A DNA stretch of 64,000 nucleotides from assembly GCA_964486925.1 (NCBI GenBank), contig CAZAOY010000006.1, forward strand, positions 1 to 64,000, given 5' to 3'. The notes under the pieces are model-generated. The model was not told the DNA's origin and ran no database searches. It saw only the letters and a program-made list of their open reading frames with translations. Positions 53,543 through 61,059 of this stretch are shown here, in pieces. The DNA comes from CAZAOY01 sp964486925. GTDB lineage: Bacteria > Bacillota > Clostridia > Oscillospirales > Ruminococcaceae. Each line of letters begins with the position of its first letter. The stretch's first letter is position 1. The position numbers and the translations under genes were made by a program.

Positions 53543-54838
53543 ATGGCTAACTACATTCAAAAACCACGAGGTACAGAGGATATTACTCCATCCCAGAGCT
53601 ATAGATGGTCTTTTTTAGAGGATATCCTAAAAGAAACCGCCCAAAGCTTTGGCTACAAAGAGATTCGCACACCGACCTTTGAACACACCGAGCTTTTTCT
53701 ACGTGGTGTTGGAGATACCACCGATGTTGTTCAAAAGGAGATGTACACCTTTACAGATAAAGGTAATCGCTCTTTAACCCTTAAACCCGAAGGTACTGCG
53801 GGTGCTATCCGTGCAGCACTCGAAAATGGTCTGCTTGGCGATGCGTTGCCACTTAAGCTTAACTACATTACCCCTTGCTTTCGATACGACAAGCCACAAG
53901 CAGGTAGGTATAGGGAGTTTCACCAATTTGGTGTTGAGGCGGTTGGTACCATCTCCCCTTCCTGTGACGCTGAGATTATCTCGCTAGGTAGTGTTATACT
54001 AAACCGTTTAGGGCTTTTGGATATCTCACTACAGCTAAACTCTATCGGTTGCCCAACCTGTCGTGCTAAATATCACGAGGTTTTAAAGGAGTATTTCTCC
54101 TCCTATAAGGATAGACTTTGTGGGACCTGTTTAACACGGCTTGACAAAAATCCTATGAGAATTATCGATTGCAAGGTTCCCTCCTGCAAGGAGATTGTTA
54201 AAGGTACACCTAGCATCCTAGATTACATCTGTGAGGAATGCTCCACCCACTTTAATGAGGTTCAGCTACGTTTAGAAGCGTTATCAATCCCATTTACTGT
54301 GGATAGCAGTATAGTTCGGGGGTTAGACTACTATACAAAGACGGTGTTTGAGTTTGTTGACCCTAAGTCAGGGCTTACTGTCGGCGGTGGCGGGAGGTAT
54401 GATGGTTTAGTGGAGGAGCTAGGCGGAAGCAGTCTACCAGGTATTGGATTTGGTATGGGTATAGAACGTATCCTGCTCGCAATGGAAAAAAACTCTATAG
54501 ATATTCCACAGCCAAACAGCTGTGATGTATACCTTGGTAGTATCGGTAATGACGCTAACATCAAAGCCTTAGAGCTAACCACTACCCTTCGCACAAGCGG
54601 AATCTTTGCAGAGTGTGACATTGTTGGGCGTAGCGTTAAAGCACAGATGAAGTATGCTAACAAGATTAACGCAAAATTCTCCCTTGTCCTAGGGGATAAC
54701 GAGATTGCAACTAACAGCGTTTCGGTGAAAGCTATGGCTACCGGTGAATCTACTACAGTTTCGGTAAGTGAACTCTGTGATTATATCAAGACGGCACTTA
54801 TTAATCTTGAGTTATCAAAGATCGAGATAGACATCTAG
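53543..54838 (+). CDS. hisS: Histidyl-tRNA synthetase
   Basis: The 431-residue class II synthetase has motif 2 CFRYDKPQAGRYREFHQFG, the histidine loop RGLDYYTKTVFEF and motif 3 GFGMGIERILLAME. A cysteine cluster (CPTCRAKYHEV, CEECSTHF) is typical of clostridial HisRS. The start MANYIQKPRGTEDITP is standard. Controlled by the T-box and cotranscribed with aspS. Confidence 0.96.
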   Translation: MANYIQKPRGTEDITPSQSYRWSFLEDILKETAQSFGYKEIRTPTFEHTELFLRGVGDTTDVVQKEMYTFTDKGNRSLTLKPEGTAGAIRAALENGLLGDALPLKLNYITPCFRYDKPQAGRYREFHQFGVEAVGTISPSCDAEIISLGSVILNRLGLLDISLQLNSIGCPTCRAKYHEVLKEYFSSYKDRLCGTCLTRLDKNPMRIIDCKVPSCKEIVKGTPSILDYICEECSTHFNEVQLRLEALSIPFTVDSSIVRGLDYYTKTVFEFVDPKSGLTVGGGGRYDGLVEELGGSSLPGIGFGMGIERILLAMEKNSIDIPQPNSCDVYLGSIGNDANIKALELTTTLRTSGIFAECDIVGRSVKAQMKYANKINAKFSLVLGDNEIATNSVSVKAMATGESTTVSVSELCDYIKTALINLELSKIEIDI

Positions 54839-54972
54839 TAAACTTTAAAGGATACGAGATATACTAAAGCTTCATACAAGGATATTATGTTTTATGGAGT
54901 GTGGTTATAAATATATGAAAGGTAGGATTGAATTTTACAATAACAATGTTATCAATCCGAATGGTGAATTAA

Positions 54973-56751
54973 ATGTTAGAAAAACAAAATAAACTAAAAC
55001 GAACACATTACGCTACAGAGCTTTCTGAAAAAGATATTGGTAAAACCGTTGTGGTTGCGGGATGGGTGCAGAAAAGTCGTGATAAAGGTAATCTTGTATT
55101 TATCGATCTACGCGACAGATCCGGGATTATCCAGCTACAGTTTAACGATAAATCCGAAAAAGATATTATTGAAAAAGCTAAGACAGTACGTGCTGAGTAT
55201 GTTGTTATGGCAAAGGGTGTTGTAACCCAAAGAGAGAGCATTAACAAAGAGATTAAGACAGGTTCCATTGAAATCTTTGTTACCGAGTTTAAAATTCTTT
55301 CTATCGCGCAGACGCCACCTTTTCATATCATAGACAATATTAATGTAAAGGAAGAACTTCGTTTAAAGTATCGTTACCTTGACCTTAGAAGAAGCTCCTT
55401 ACAAGAAACTCTAGCGTTTCGCCACAAGATAGTCAAGGCGGCTAGAGATTACTATGATGAAAACGGATTTTTAGAGATTGAAACCCCGATTTTGATAAAG
55501 TCTACCCCAGAGGGCGCTAGAGATTACCTCGTTCCTTCTCGTGTAAACAAAGGCACATTCTACGCTCTCCCTCAATCACCACAGCTATATAAACAGCTAC
55601 TAATGCTATCAGGTTACGACCGTTATATGCAGATTGCACGTTGCTTTAGAGATGAAGATCTACGTGCTGACCGCCAACCGGAGTTTACCCAGATCGACCT
55701 TGAGATGAGCTTTGTGGATCAAGATGACGTTATGGAGGTAAATGAAGGGTTTATGAAGTATGTCTTTAAAAAGGCACTTAACCTTGATGTTACCACACCT
55801 TTCCCACGCATGACCTACAAGGAAGCGATGGAGCGTTATGGTGTTGATAAGCCTGACACCCGATTTGGAATGGAGATCTGCGATCTATCCTCTATCCTAA
55901 AGGATACTGAATTTAAGGTATTCTCCGACGCTATTACAAGCGGTGGTAGCGTTAGAGCTATTCTGGTTAAAGGTGACGCTGACAAGCTTCCTAGAAAGAA
56001 GATTGATAAGCTTACCGATGTTGCAAAAACCTATAAAGCTAAAGGTCTAGCGTTTACCCGCTTAACCTCCGAGTCGGAAACCTCTAGCTTTGAAAAATTC
56101 CTATCAGCTACCGAAAAGGACGCTATCCGTACAAAGCTGAACGCAACTATTGGAGATGTTATCCTAGTAGTAGCTGACCCTGATAACGACATCGTTTTAA
56201 CCGCTCTAGGCGAGCTTAGAAATCATCTGGCGAAGGAGCTAGAACTAATTGACACTAACAGCTTTAACTTCCTCTGGGTTACTGACTTTCCTCTCTTTGA
56301 GTATGATAAAGATAACAACCGTTATGTAGCAAAACACCATCCATTTACCTCTGTGACCGATGAACACGCAGATATGCTACTGACAAACCCTAAGGAATGT
56401 AACGCAAAGGCTTATGACCTTGTAATAAACGGCTGTGAAGTTGGCGGTGGTTCTATTAGAATTAGTGACCCTGACCTTCAACAGGATATGTTTACTGCGT
56501 TAGGATTTACTAAAGAAGAATCAAACGAAAGGTTTGGGTTCTTGATAGATGCATTTAAATACGGTGCTCCTCCTCATGGTGGGATGGCATATGGTCTTGA
56601 CAGACTTGTTATGATTATGCTTAAAAAGGATTCTATCCGTGATGTTATTGCCTTCCCAAAAATCCAGACTGCAAGCGAGTTAATGACCGAATGTCCTGCA
56701 CCTGTTGACAAGAAACAGCTTGATGAGTTAAATATCGCTACAATACAATAA
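54973..56751 (+). CDS. aspS: Aspartyl-tRNA synthetase
   Basis: The 592-residue protein has the N-terminal OB fold (residues 15-115, VVVAGWVQKSRDKG), PQSPQLYKQLLM, motif 2 RCFRDEDLRADRQPEFTQID, the bacterial GAD insert (300-420) and motif 3 GLDRLVMIM. It charges tRNA-Asp. It follows hisS by 134 bp, a usual Firmicutes pairing. Confidence 0.96.
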   Translation: MLEKQNKLKRTHYATELSEKDIGKTVVVAGWVQKSRDKGNLVFIDLRDRSGIIQLQFNDKSEKDIIEKAKTVRAEYVVMAKGVVTQRESINKEIKTGSIEIFVTEFKILSIAQTPPFHIIDNINVKEELRLKYRYLDLRRSSLQETLAFRHKIVKAARDYYDENGFLEIETPILIKSTPEGARDYLVPSRVNKGTFYALPQSPQLYKQLLMLSGYDRYMQIARCFRDEDLRADRQPEFTQIDLEMSFVDQDDVMEVNEGFMKYVFKKALNLDVTTPFPRMTYKEAMERYGVDKPDTRFGMEICDLSSILKDTEFKVFSDAITSGGSVRAILVKGDADKLPRKKIDKLTDVAKTYKAKGLAFTRLTSESETSSFEKFLSATEKDAIRTKLNATIGDVILVVADPDNDIVLTALGELRNHLAKELELIDTNSFNFLWVTDFPLFEYDKDNNRYVAKHHPFTSVTDEHADMLLTNPKECNAKAYDLVINGCEVGGGSIRISDPDLQQDMFTALGFTKEESNERFGFLIDAFKYGAPPHGGMAYGLDRLVMIMLKKDSIRDVIAFPKIQTASELMTECPAPVDKKQLDELNIATIQ

Positions 56752-56770
56752 TTATTTCTATAAACATAAT

Positions 56771-56799
56771 CCCCATCAGTTTTAAACATACTGATGGGG
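56771..56799. terminator. aspS terminator
   Basis: CCCCATCAGT and ACTGATGGGG form a 10-bp perfect stem 20 bp after aspS. The T-run is weak; recG converges from the other side. Confidence 0.7.
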
Positions 56800-56842
56800 A
56801 ATGTGTTTACCAAACAGCTTTATTAAACAGTGTCAACACCGT

Positions 56843-58894
56843 TTAGTTTAAAATGTACTGCTCATTTTTGTTGAACAGCTGATCCACCTCTTTCTTTAGT
56901 AAAGCGTGTTCCTGTAATTCTAATAGTGGATCCTTCTCTAAAATCTCTCTAGCAAGACCTTGTGTCTGCTCGATTAATATAATATCAGCCGAGATGTCCG
57001 CAATCTTCATGGTCGGTAGACCATGTTGGTTGCTTCCAAAAAAATCCCCTGGGCCACGTAGGTTTAAATCCTGCTTTGCTATCTCAAATCCGTCGGTTGT
57101 CTTGCACATTGCTTTTAGCCTTGCCGTTTCCTTTCCTTGGGTTACCAGTATGCAGTAGCTTTTATCTGCTCCTCTGCCCACACGTCCTCTTAACTGATGA
57201 AGCTGTGACAGCCCAAACTGCTGTGCGCTCTCTATCATCATTATGGTAGCGTTAGGGACATCCACCCCAACCTCTACTACGGTGGTGGAGATTAGGATGT
57301 TTATCTTGTTATCCTTAAAATCCCTCATTATCTGGTCTTTCTGGTTTGCCTTTAGTTTTCCGTGTAGAACCGCTATGTTATATTGTCCTAGCGGAGTCTT
57401 TATAAGCTCCTGCTGATAGCTGTCTACCGAGATTACCCCCGTTTCGGACTCCTCAATAGCGGGGCAGACAATATAGGCTTGGTTACCATTATCCACCGCC
57501 TTCTTTACAAACCCTAGTGCCCTCCCCCTTTTACCCTCGTCGATACAGTATGTTTCGATAACCTGTCTACCCTTTGGTAGCTCATCAATTATTGATACAT
57601 CTAAATCTCCGTAGATAATCAGTGCTAGCGTTCTGGGAATGGGGGTTGCGGACATAACGAGTGTATGGGGTTTATCCCCCTTTAGCTGTAGCTTTGCGCG
57701 CTGATTTACTCCAAATCTATGTTGTTCATCGGTTACTACCAGACCGATATTATGGTATACCACCTTTTCCGATATAACTGCATGGGTACCGATAATAATG
57801 TTCACTGTACCACTCTCTATCTCACTGTATACCTGTCGTTTCTCCTTTGCGGTGAGCGAACCTGTTAGTAGACAACATCTGTATCCTAACGCTGTGGCTA
57901 GGCTGTTGAATGTATCATAATGCTGTCCTGCTAGTATCTCGGTTGGCGCCATTACTACAGTCTGGTAACCGTTTTTAGCCATAATATACGCTACAGCTAT
58001 GCTCACCATAGTTTTACCAGACCCTACATCCCCTTGAATTAATCTATTCATGGGGTGTTTTTTTGTAATATCCTGTGTACATTCCTGTATTACCTTCTGC
58101 TGCGCCCCAGTTAATGTAAATGGTATTGCTTTGTAAAAGTCGTTAAGGTCGGTATCCTTAATCTCCACAGCGGTATATGCTTTGTTATTCTCCTTTATAG
58201 CGACTAAACCTAACTGTAGTACCAATAGCTCGTTAAAGGCAAGTCGCTTTTTTGATAGCTCTAATGCCTTACTATCGGTCGGTAAGTGTATGTTATGGAT
58301 GGCAAACATCTGGTTTGCAAGGGAATACCTTTCCCTTATCTCTTCGGAGAGGAAATCGATAATATATTCACCATATAAAAATAAAACCTGCTTCTCTAGC
58401 GAGATAATCGTGCCATTCCCTATCCCTGCGGTAAGCCTATAGATTGGGGTTACAGAAAAATCACTTTCTACGTTGTGAAACGATGGGGTGTTGACTGTAA
58501 GTCCAGATATATCTTGTGTAATTTTACCGTAAAAGTAATAGGTTTCATCCTGCTTAATTGCATCGTAGGTAAATTTATTGTTAAATAGTATAATTGTTAT
58601 ATTAACATTACAGGAGGTATCCTTTGCAATTATCTTTGAGATTGAAAGCCCTGATTTTAGGATTGCTGTCCCCCTCTTTTGTATCACCGTTGCTTTAAAG
58701 ACGTTATTCTCATCAAGCACACAGCTATCTAACGATACAGGGGACGAGTAATCGATATACCCTCTTGGAAAGTAGCTGATTAACGAACGTATATCCGTAA
58801 TACCTAGCTTGCTAAGCAGCTGTTGCTTTTTCTGTCCCACATTCTTTAGCGTTAGCACCGATCTGCTAAGTTCATCCCTTACTCCCTCACTCAA
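56843..58894 (-). CDS. recG: ATP-dependent DNA helicase RecG
   Basis: The 683-residue protein has the wedge/OB domain (60-160, SYFPRGYIDYS), Walker A QGDVGSGKTMVS, Walker B VVTDEQHRFGVNQRAKLQ, VMSATPIPRT and motif VI HQLRGRVGRGADKSYCI. RecG reverses stalled forks. Length matches the family. NUDIX upstream by 26 bp. Confidence 0.96.
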   Translation of the reverse strand: MSEGVRDELSRSVLTLKNVGQKKQQLLSKLGITDIRSLISYFPRGYIDYSSPVSLDSCVLDENNVFKATVIQKRGTAILKSGLSISKIIAKDTSCNVNITIILFNNKFTYDAIKQDETYYFYGKITQDISGLTVNTPSFHNVESDFSVTPIYRLTAGIGNGTIISLEKQVLFLYGEYIIDFLSEEIRERYSLANQMFAIHNIHLPTDSKALELSKKRLAFNELLVLQLGLVAIKENNKAYTAVEIKDTDLNDFYKAIPFTLTGAQQKVIQECTQDITKKHPMNRLIQGDVGSGKTMVSIAVAYIMAKNGYQTVVMAPTEILAGQHYDTFNSLATALGYRCCLLTGSLTAKEKRQVYSEIESGTVNIIIGTHAVISEKVVYHNIGLVVTDEQHRFGVNQRAKLQLKGDKPHTLVMSATPIPRTLALIIYGDLDVSIIDELPKGRQVIETYCIDEGKRGRALGFVKKAVDNGNQAYIVCPAIEESETGVISVDSYQQELIKTPLGQYNIAVLHGKLKANQKDQIMRDFKDNKINILISTTVVEVGVDVPNATIMMIESAQQFGLSQLHQLRGRVGRGADKSYCILVTQGKETARLKAMCKTTDGFEIAKQDLNLRGPGDFFGSNQHGLPTMKIADISADIILIEQTQGLAREILEKDPLLELQEHALLKKEVDQLFNKNEQYILN

Positions 58895-58920
58895 AGTAAC
58901 CCCCCCTTTAAACTGTTTTA

Positions 58921-59457
58921 CTATATATTTATCATCCTAGCCACCTTTAGCACCGCCGCTTGAGTTTTTCCGTCTGGGATTTTATCCTCCATTATCATAT
59001 CCACTAGGGTGCTAAGAGGAATTTTATCTACCTCCAAAAACTCACCCTCATCCAGTGACTGGCAGGTAAAGGTAAGTCCTCTTGCTAGGTACATGTAGAT
59101 AATCTCATCATCATACGCAGGGGTTGGAAAAAACTCTCCAAGGCTTGTATATTCGCTTGCAACCGCCCCAACCTCCTCTAACAGCTCTCTTTTGCCACAT
59201 TCTAATGGGTCCTCACCCAGATTAATCTTTCCTGCGGGAAGCTCAATCAACACGCCATTATGTGGATACCTAAACTGACGCACAACATACACATTATTCT
59301 CATCATCAAGCGGAAGTACGGTAACCCCACCGGTATGCTGTATAACCTCTCTAAATGTCTTTTCTCCGTTCTCGAGTAAAACCTCATCCACCTTTAGCTT
59401 TATAACTTTACCGTCAAATATCTCTTTAGTAGATAGGTGCTTTTCAAATAACTTCAT
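58921..59457 (-). CDS. NUDIX hydrolase, ADP-ribose pyrophosphatase-like
   Basis: The 178-residue protein has the Nudix box GEDPLECGKRELLEEVGA near residue 83 and the VRQFRYPHNGVLIELPAGKI element of ADP-ribose pyrophosphatases. It hydrolyses ADP-ribose to AMP and ribose-5-P. It is first in a two-gene operon with recG. Confidence 0.9.
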   Translation of the reverse strand: MKLFEKHLSTKEIFDGKVIKLKVDEVLLENGEKTFREVIQHTGGVTVLPLDDENNVYVVRQFRYPHNGVLIELPAGKINLGEDPLECGKRELLEEVGAVASEYTSLGEFFPTPAYDDEIIYMYLARGLTFTCQSLDEGEFLEVDKIPLSTLVDMIMEDKIPDGKTQAAVLKVARMINI

Positions 59458-59765
59458 TTTAACTCTCCTTTAAGGTACATTTGTTACATACTACTGTTAA
59501 AAATTTTATATAAAAACATTTTGTTACACGCTTAATATTGGTAGAGTATTATTGCAATTTGGTTCTTTATCCTGTCTTTTATTAATATAATAACATAAAA
59601 CCAGTAAAAAATCTTGTCTTTTCATAAAAATTTAACTTTTACTGGAATATAGCCATTTTAGTAGGTATCTTCTTGTCATACTACGCTAATGGCTGAATAT
59701 ATATGTTACAAGAATATTCCCTTTCACCGCCGGAAAAGGAATATATACTCATTGAAGCAATGGAT

Positions 59766-59842
59766 TTATCCTTAAGATAATGTTATATTGTCTTTAGATA
59801 ACCTATATTATCTTTTGATAACATTATAGTATCTTTAGATAA
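59766..59842 (+). repeat. Four phased palindromic repeats, TTATCTTTAGATAA type
   Basis: Four copies of a 13-15 bp palindrome end in GATAA at 59780, 59801, 59821 and 59842, spaced 21, 20 and 21 bp, or two helical turns. Consensus is TTATCTTTAGATAA with small changes. This is either an operator array on one DNA face or a repeated RNA hairpin. Confidence 0.65.
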
Positions 59843-59849
59843 TCTTCAA

Positions 59850-59879
59850 ACATGAGGTTTGCCTCATGTAATTTTTTAG
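59850..59879 (+). terminator. Intrinsic terminator in the 59.5-60 kb intergenic region
   Basis: ACATGAGG-TTTG-CCTCATGT followed by AATTTTTT. No protein gene ends here on the plus strand, so it implies an upstream non-coding transcript. Confidence 0.85.
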
Positions 59880-60017
59880 ATAGTCAAATACTACCAATCT
59901 TGCGTGTTTATAGGTTTTACTTTCAATAAAACAACGCTAAGATAGTTTATAGTATAGTGACTATATAATGTAAACAAAGCAAAAATCTAAAAAATAGGCG
60001 GAGAAAAGGACTTTATT

Positions 60018-60731
60018 ATGATGAAGAAAACTATTGCTCTACTACTCACCGTATTGTTAACATTCACCTTTAGCGGCTGTTCATTAGGTATCTTTTCAGG
60101 TGCTGATACAAAAGAGCTTCAAAAAGATCTAGACGCCTTCTTGAATGTCTCCCACGCAAAGATCAAGTACATATCCATCTTTAACGACTCTAACAACCAG
60201 ACCCAGCAAAAGCAAACTACTACAATGTCCTATGAATATTCACCAAATGGTGACCTTTTATACTGTCTATCCCAGTATGATAGCAAGGATAATCTAGTTT
60301 ACTATGAATTTAACGACGGTACTATCTATGAGGAATGGCTTTTAGGTAAGGGTAAATCCACCTATAAAAATGGTGACCAAAACTACGTATCCTATTCAAA
60401 AACCTCTCCTCACAAGTATCTTTCCATTATAAACGACGTTGCAAACAAGGAATATCTTCAAAAGTGTAAGACTGAAGAGAATGAAACAGGCAAGACCTAC
60501 ACACTTGAGTATTCTAACAAAAAGCTTAACAAAGCGTACTATTTTGAAGATGATTACAAAGTTGACAGCAAAAAAAGCGTTGTGTCCTTTAATAAGGCTA
60601 ACGAGCTATCTACACTTCTTGAAGAGCTTGTGTTAGTTAACAATGACAAGACTCCATATGGCACATGTATCCTTGATGTAACGGTTGAATACTCTAAGGT
60701 AGCTCCTACTATAGTTCGTCCAACAACGTAG
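60018..60731 (+). CDS. Lipoprotein of unknown function
   Basis: The 237-residue protein has a lipoprotein signal (MMKKTIALLLTVLLTFTFSG, lipobox FSGC). The body has repeated beta-strand patterns (MSYEYSPNGDLLYCLSQYD, YYEFNDGTIYEEWL) recalling LolA/LppX-like or DUF-type lipoproteins, but no family is certain. AAAAGGA precedes the start; phased repeats and a terminator lie upstream. Confidence 0.8.
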   Translation: MMKKTIALLLTVLLTFTFSGCSLGIFSGADTKELQKDLDAFLNVSHAKIKYISIFNDSNNQTQQKQTTTMSYEYSPNGDLLYCLSQYDSKDNLVYYEFNDGTIYEEWLLGKGKSTYKNGDQNYVSYSKTSPHKYLSIINDVANKEYLQKCKTEENETGKTYTLEYSNKKLNKAYYFEDDYKVDSKKSVVSFNKANELSTLLEELVLVNNDKTPYGTCILDVTVEYSKVAPTIVRPTT

Positions 60732-60900
60732 AAAAATGACATATTTCTCTCTTTGTCTTGCATTTCTTATTTGTTAGATAAGTATTTAACATTTATCTAA
60801 CAAGCTGTTTAACAGTGATAAAACAGTTTTAAACATTCTCAACAAAGTTTTCAACAAAAATTAGATCAAAAAAATGTTGACAATCTCTATTCTATAGCCG

Positions 60901-60956
60901 AAACCTCGTAGTTTTAAACATCCATTCTGTTTAAATTGTTTAAAACTACGAGGTTT
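60901..60956. terminator. 20-bp perfect inverted repeat between convergent genes
   Basis: AAACCTCGTAGTTTTAAACA and its exact inverse flank 16 bases, with TTTT after. It probably ends the lipoprotein transcript; upstream AT-rich DNA at 60830 shares AAACATTCTCAACA with the alr leader. Confidence 0.8.
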
Positions 60957-61020
60957 TAACTATTTAACAATATTTTCTTTAAACATGTCAACAGTAGCTA
61001 TATCTTAAAAAATGAAATAT

Positions 61021-61053
61021 AAAAACCTTCTTAATTCATTTAAGAAGGTTTTT
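61021..61053. terminator. gyrA terminator
   Basis: AAAAACCTTCTTAA and TTAAGAAGGTTTTT form a 14-bp stem with a 5-base loop immediately after the gyrA stop. Confidence 0.93.
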
Positions 61054-61059
61054 AACATT

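Larger units (their letters stand above)
59640..59880 (+). ncRNA. Candidate structured non-coding RNA
   Basis: Within the 560-bp gap between NUDIX and the next lipoprotein gene, several hairpins follow each other: AGCCATT/AATGGCT with an inner TAGTA/TACTA (59650-59693), ATATTCC/GGAATAT (about 59720-59752), four repeated TTATCTTTAGATAA palindromes, then a terminator. No ORF with a ribosome site is seen. I do not recognise a known RNA family. Confidence 0.45.
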
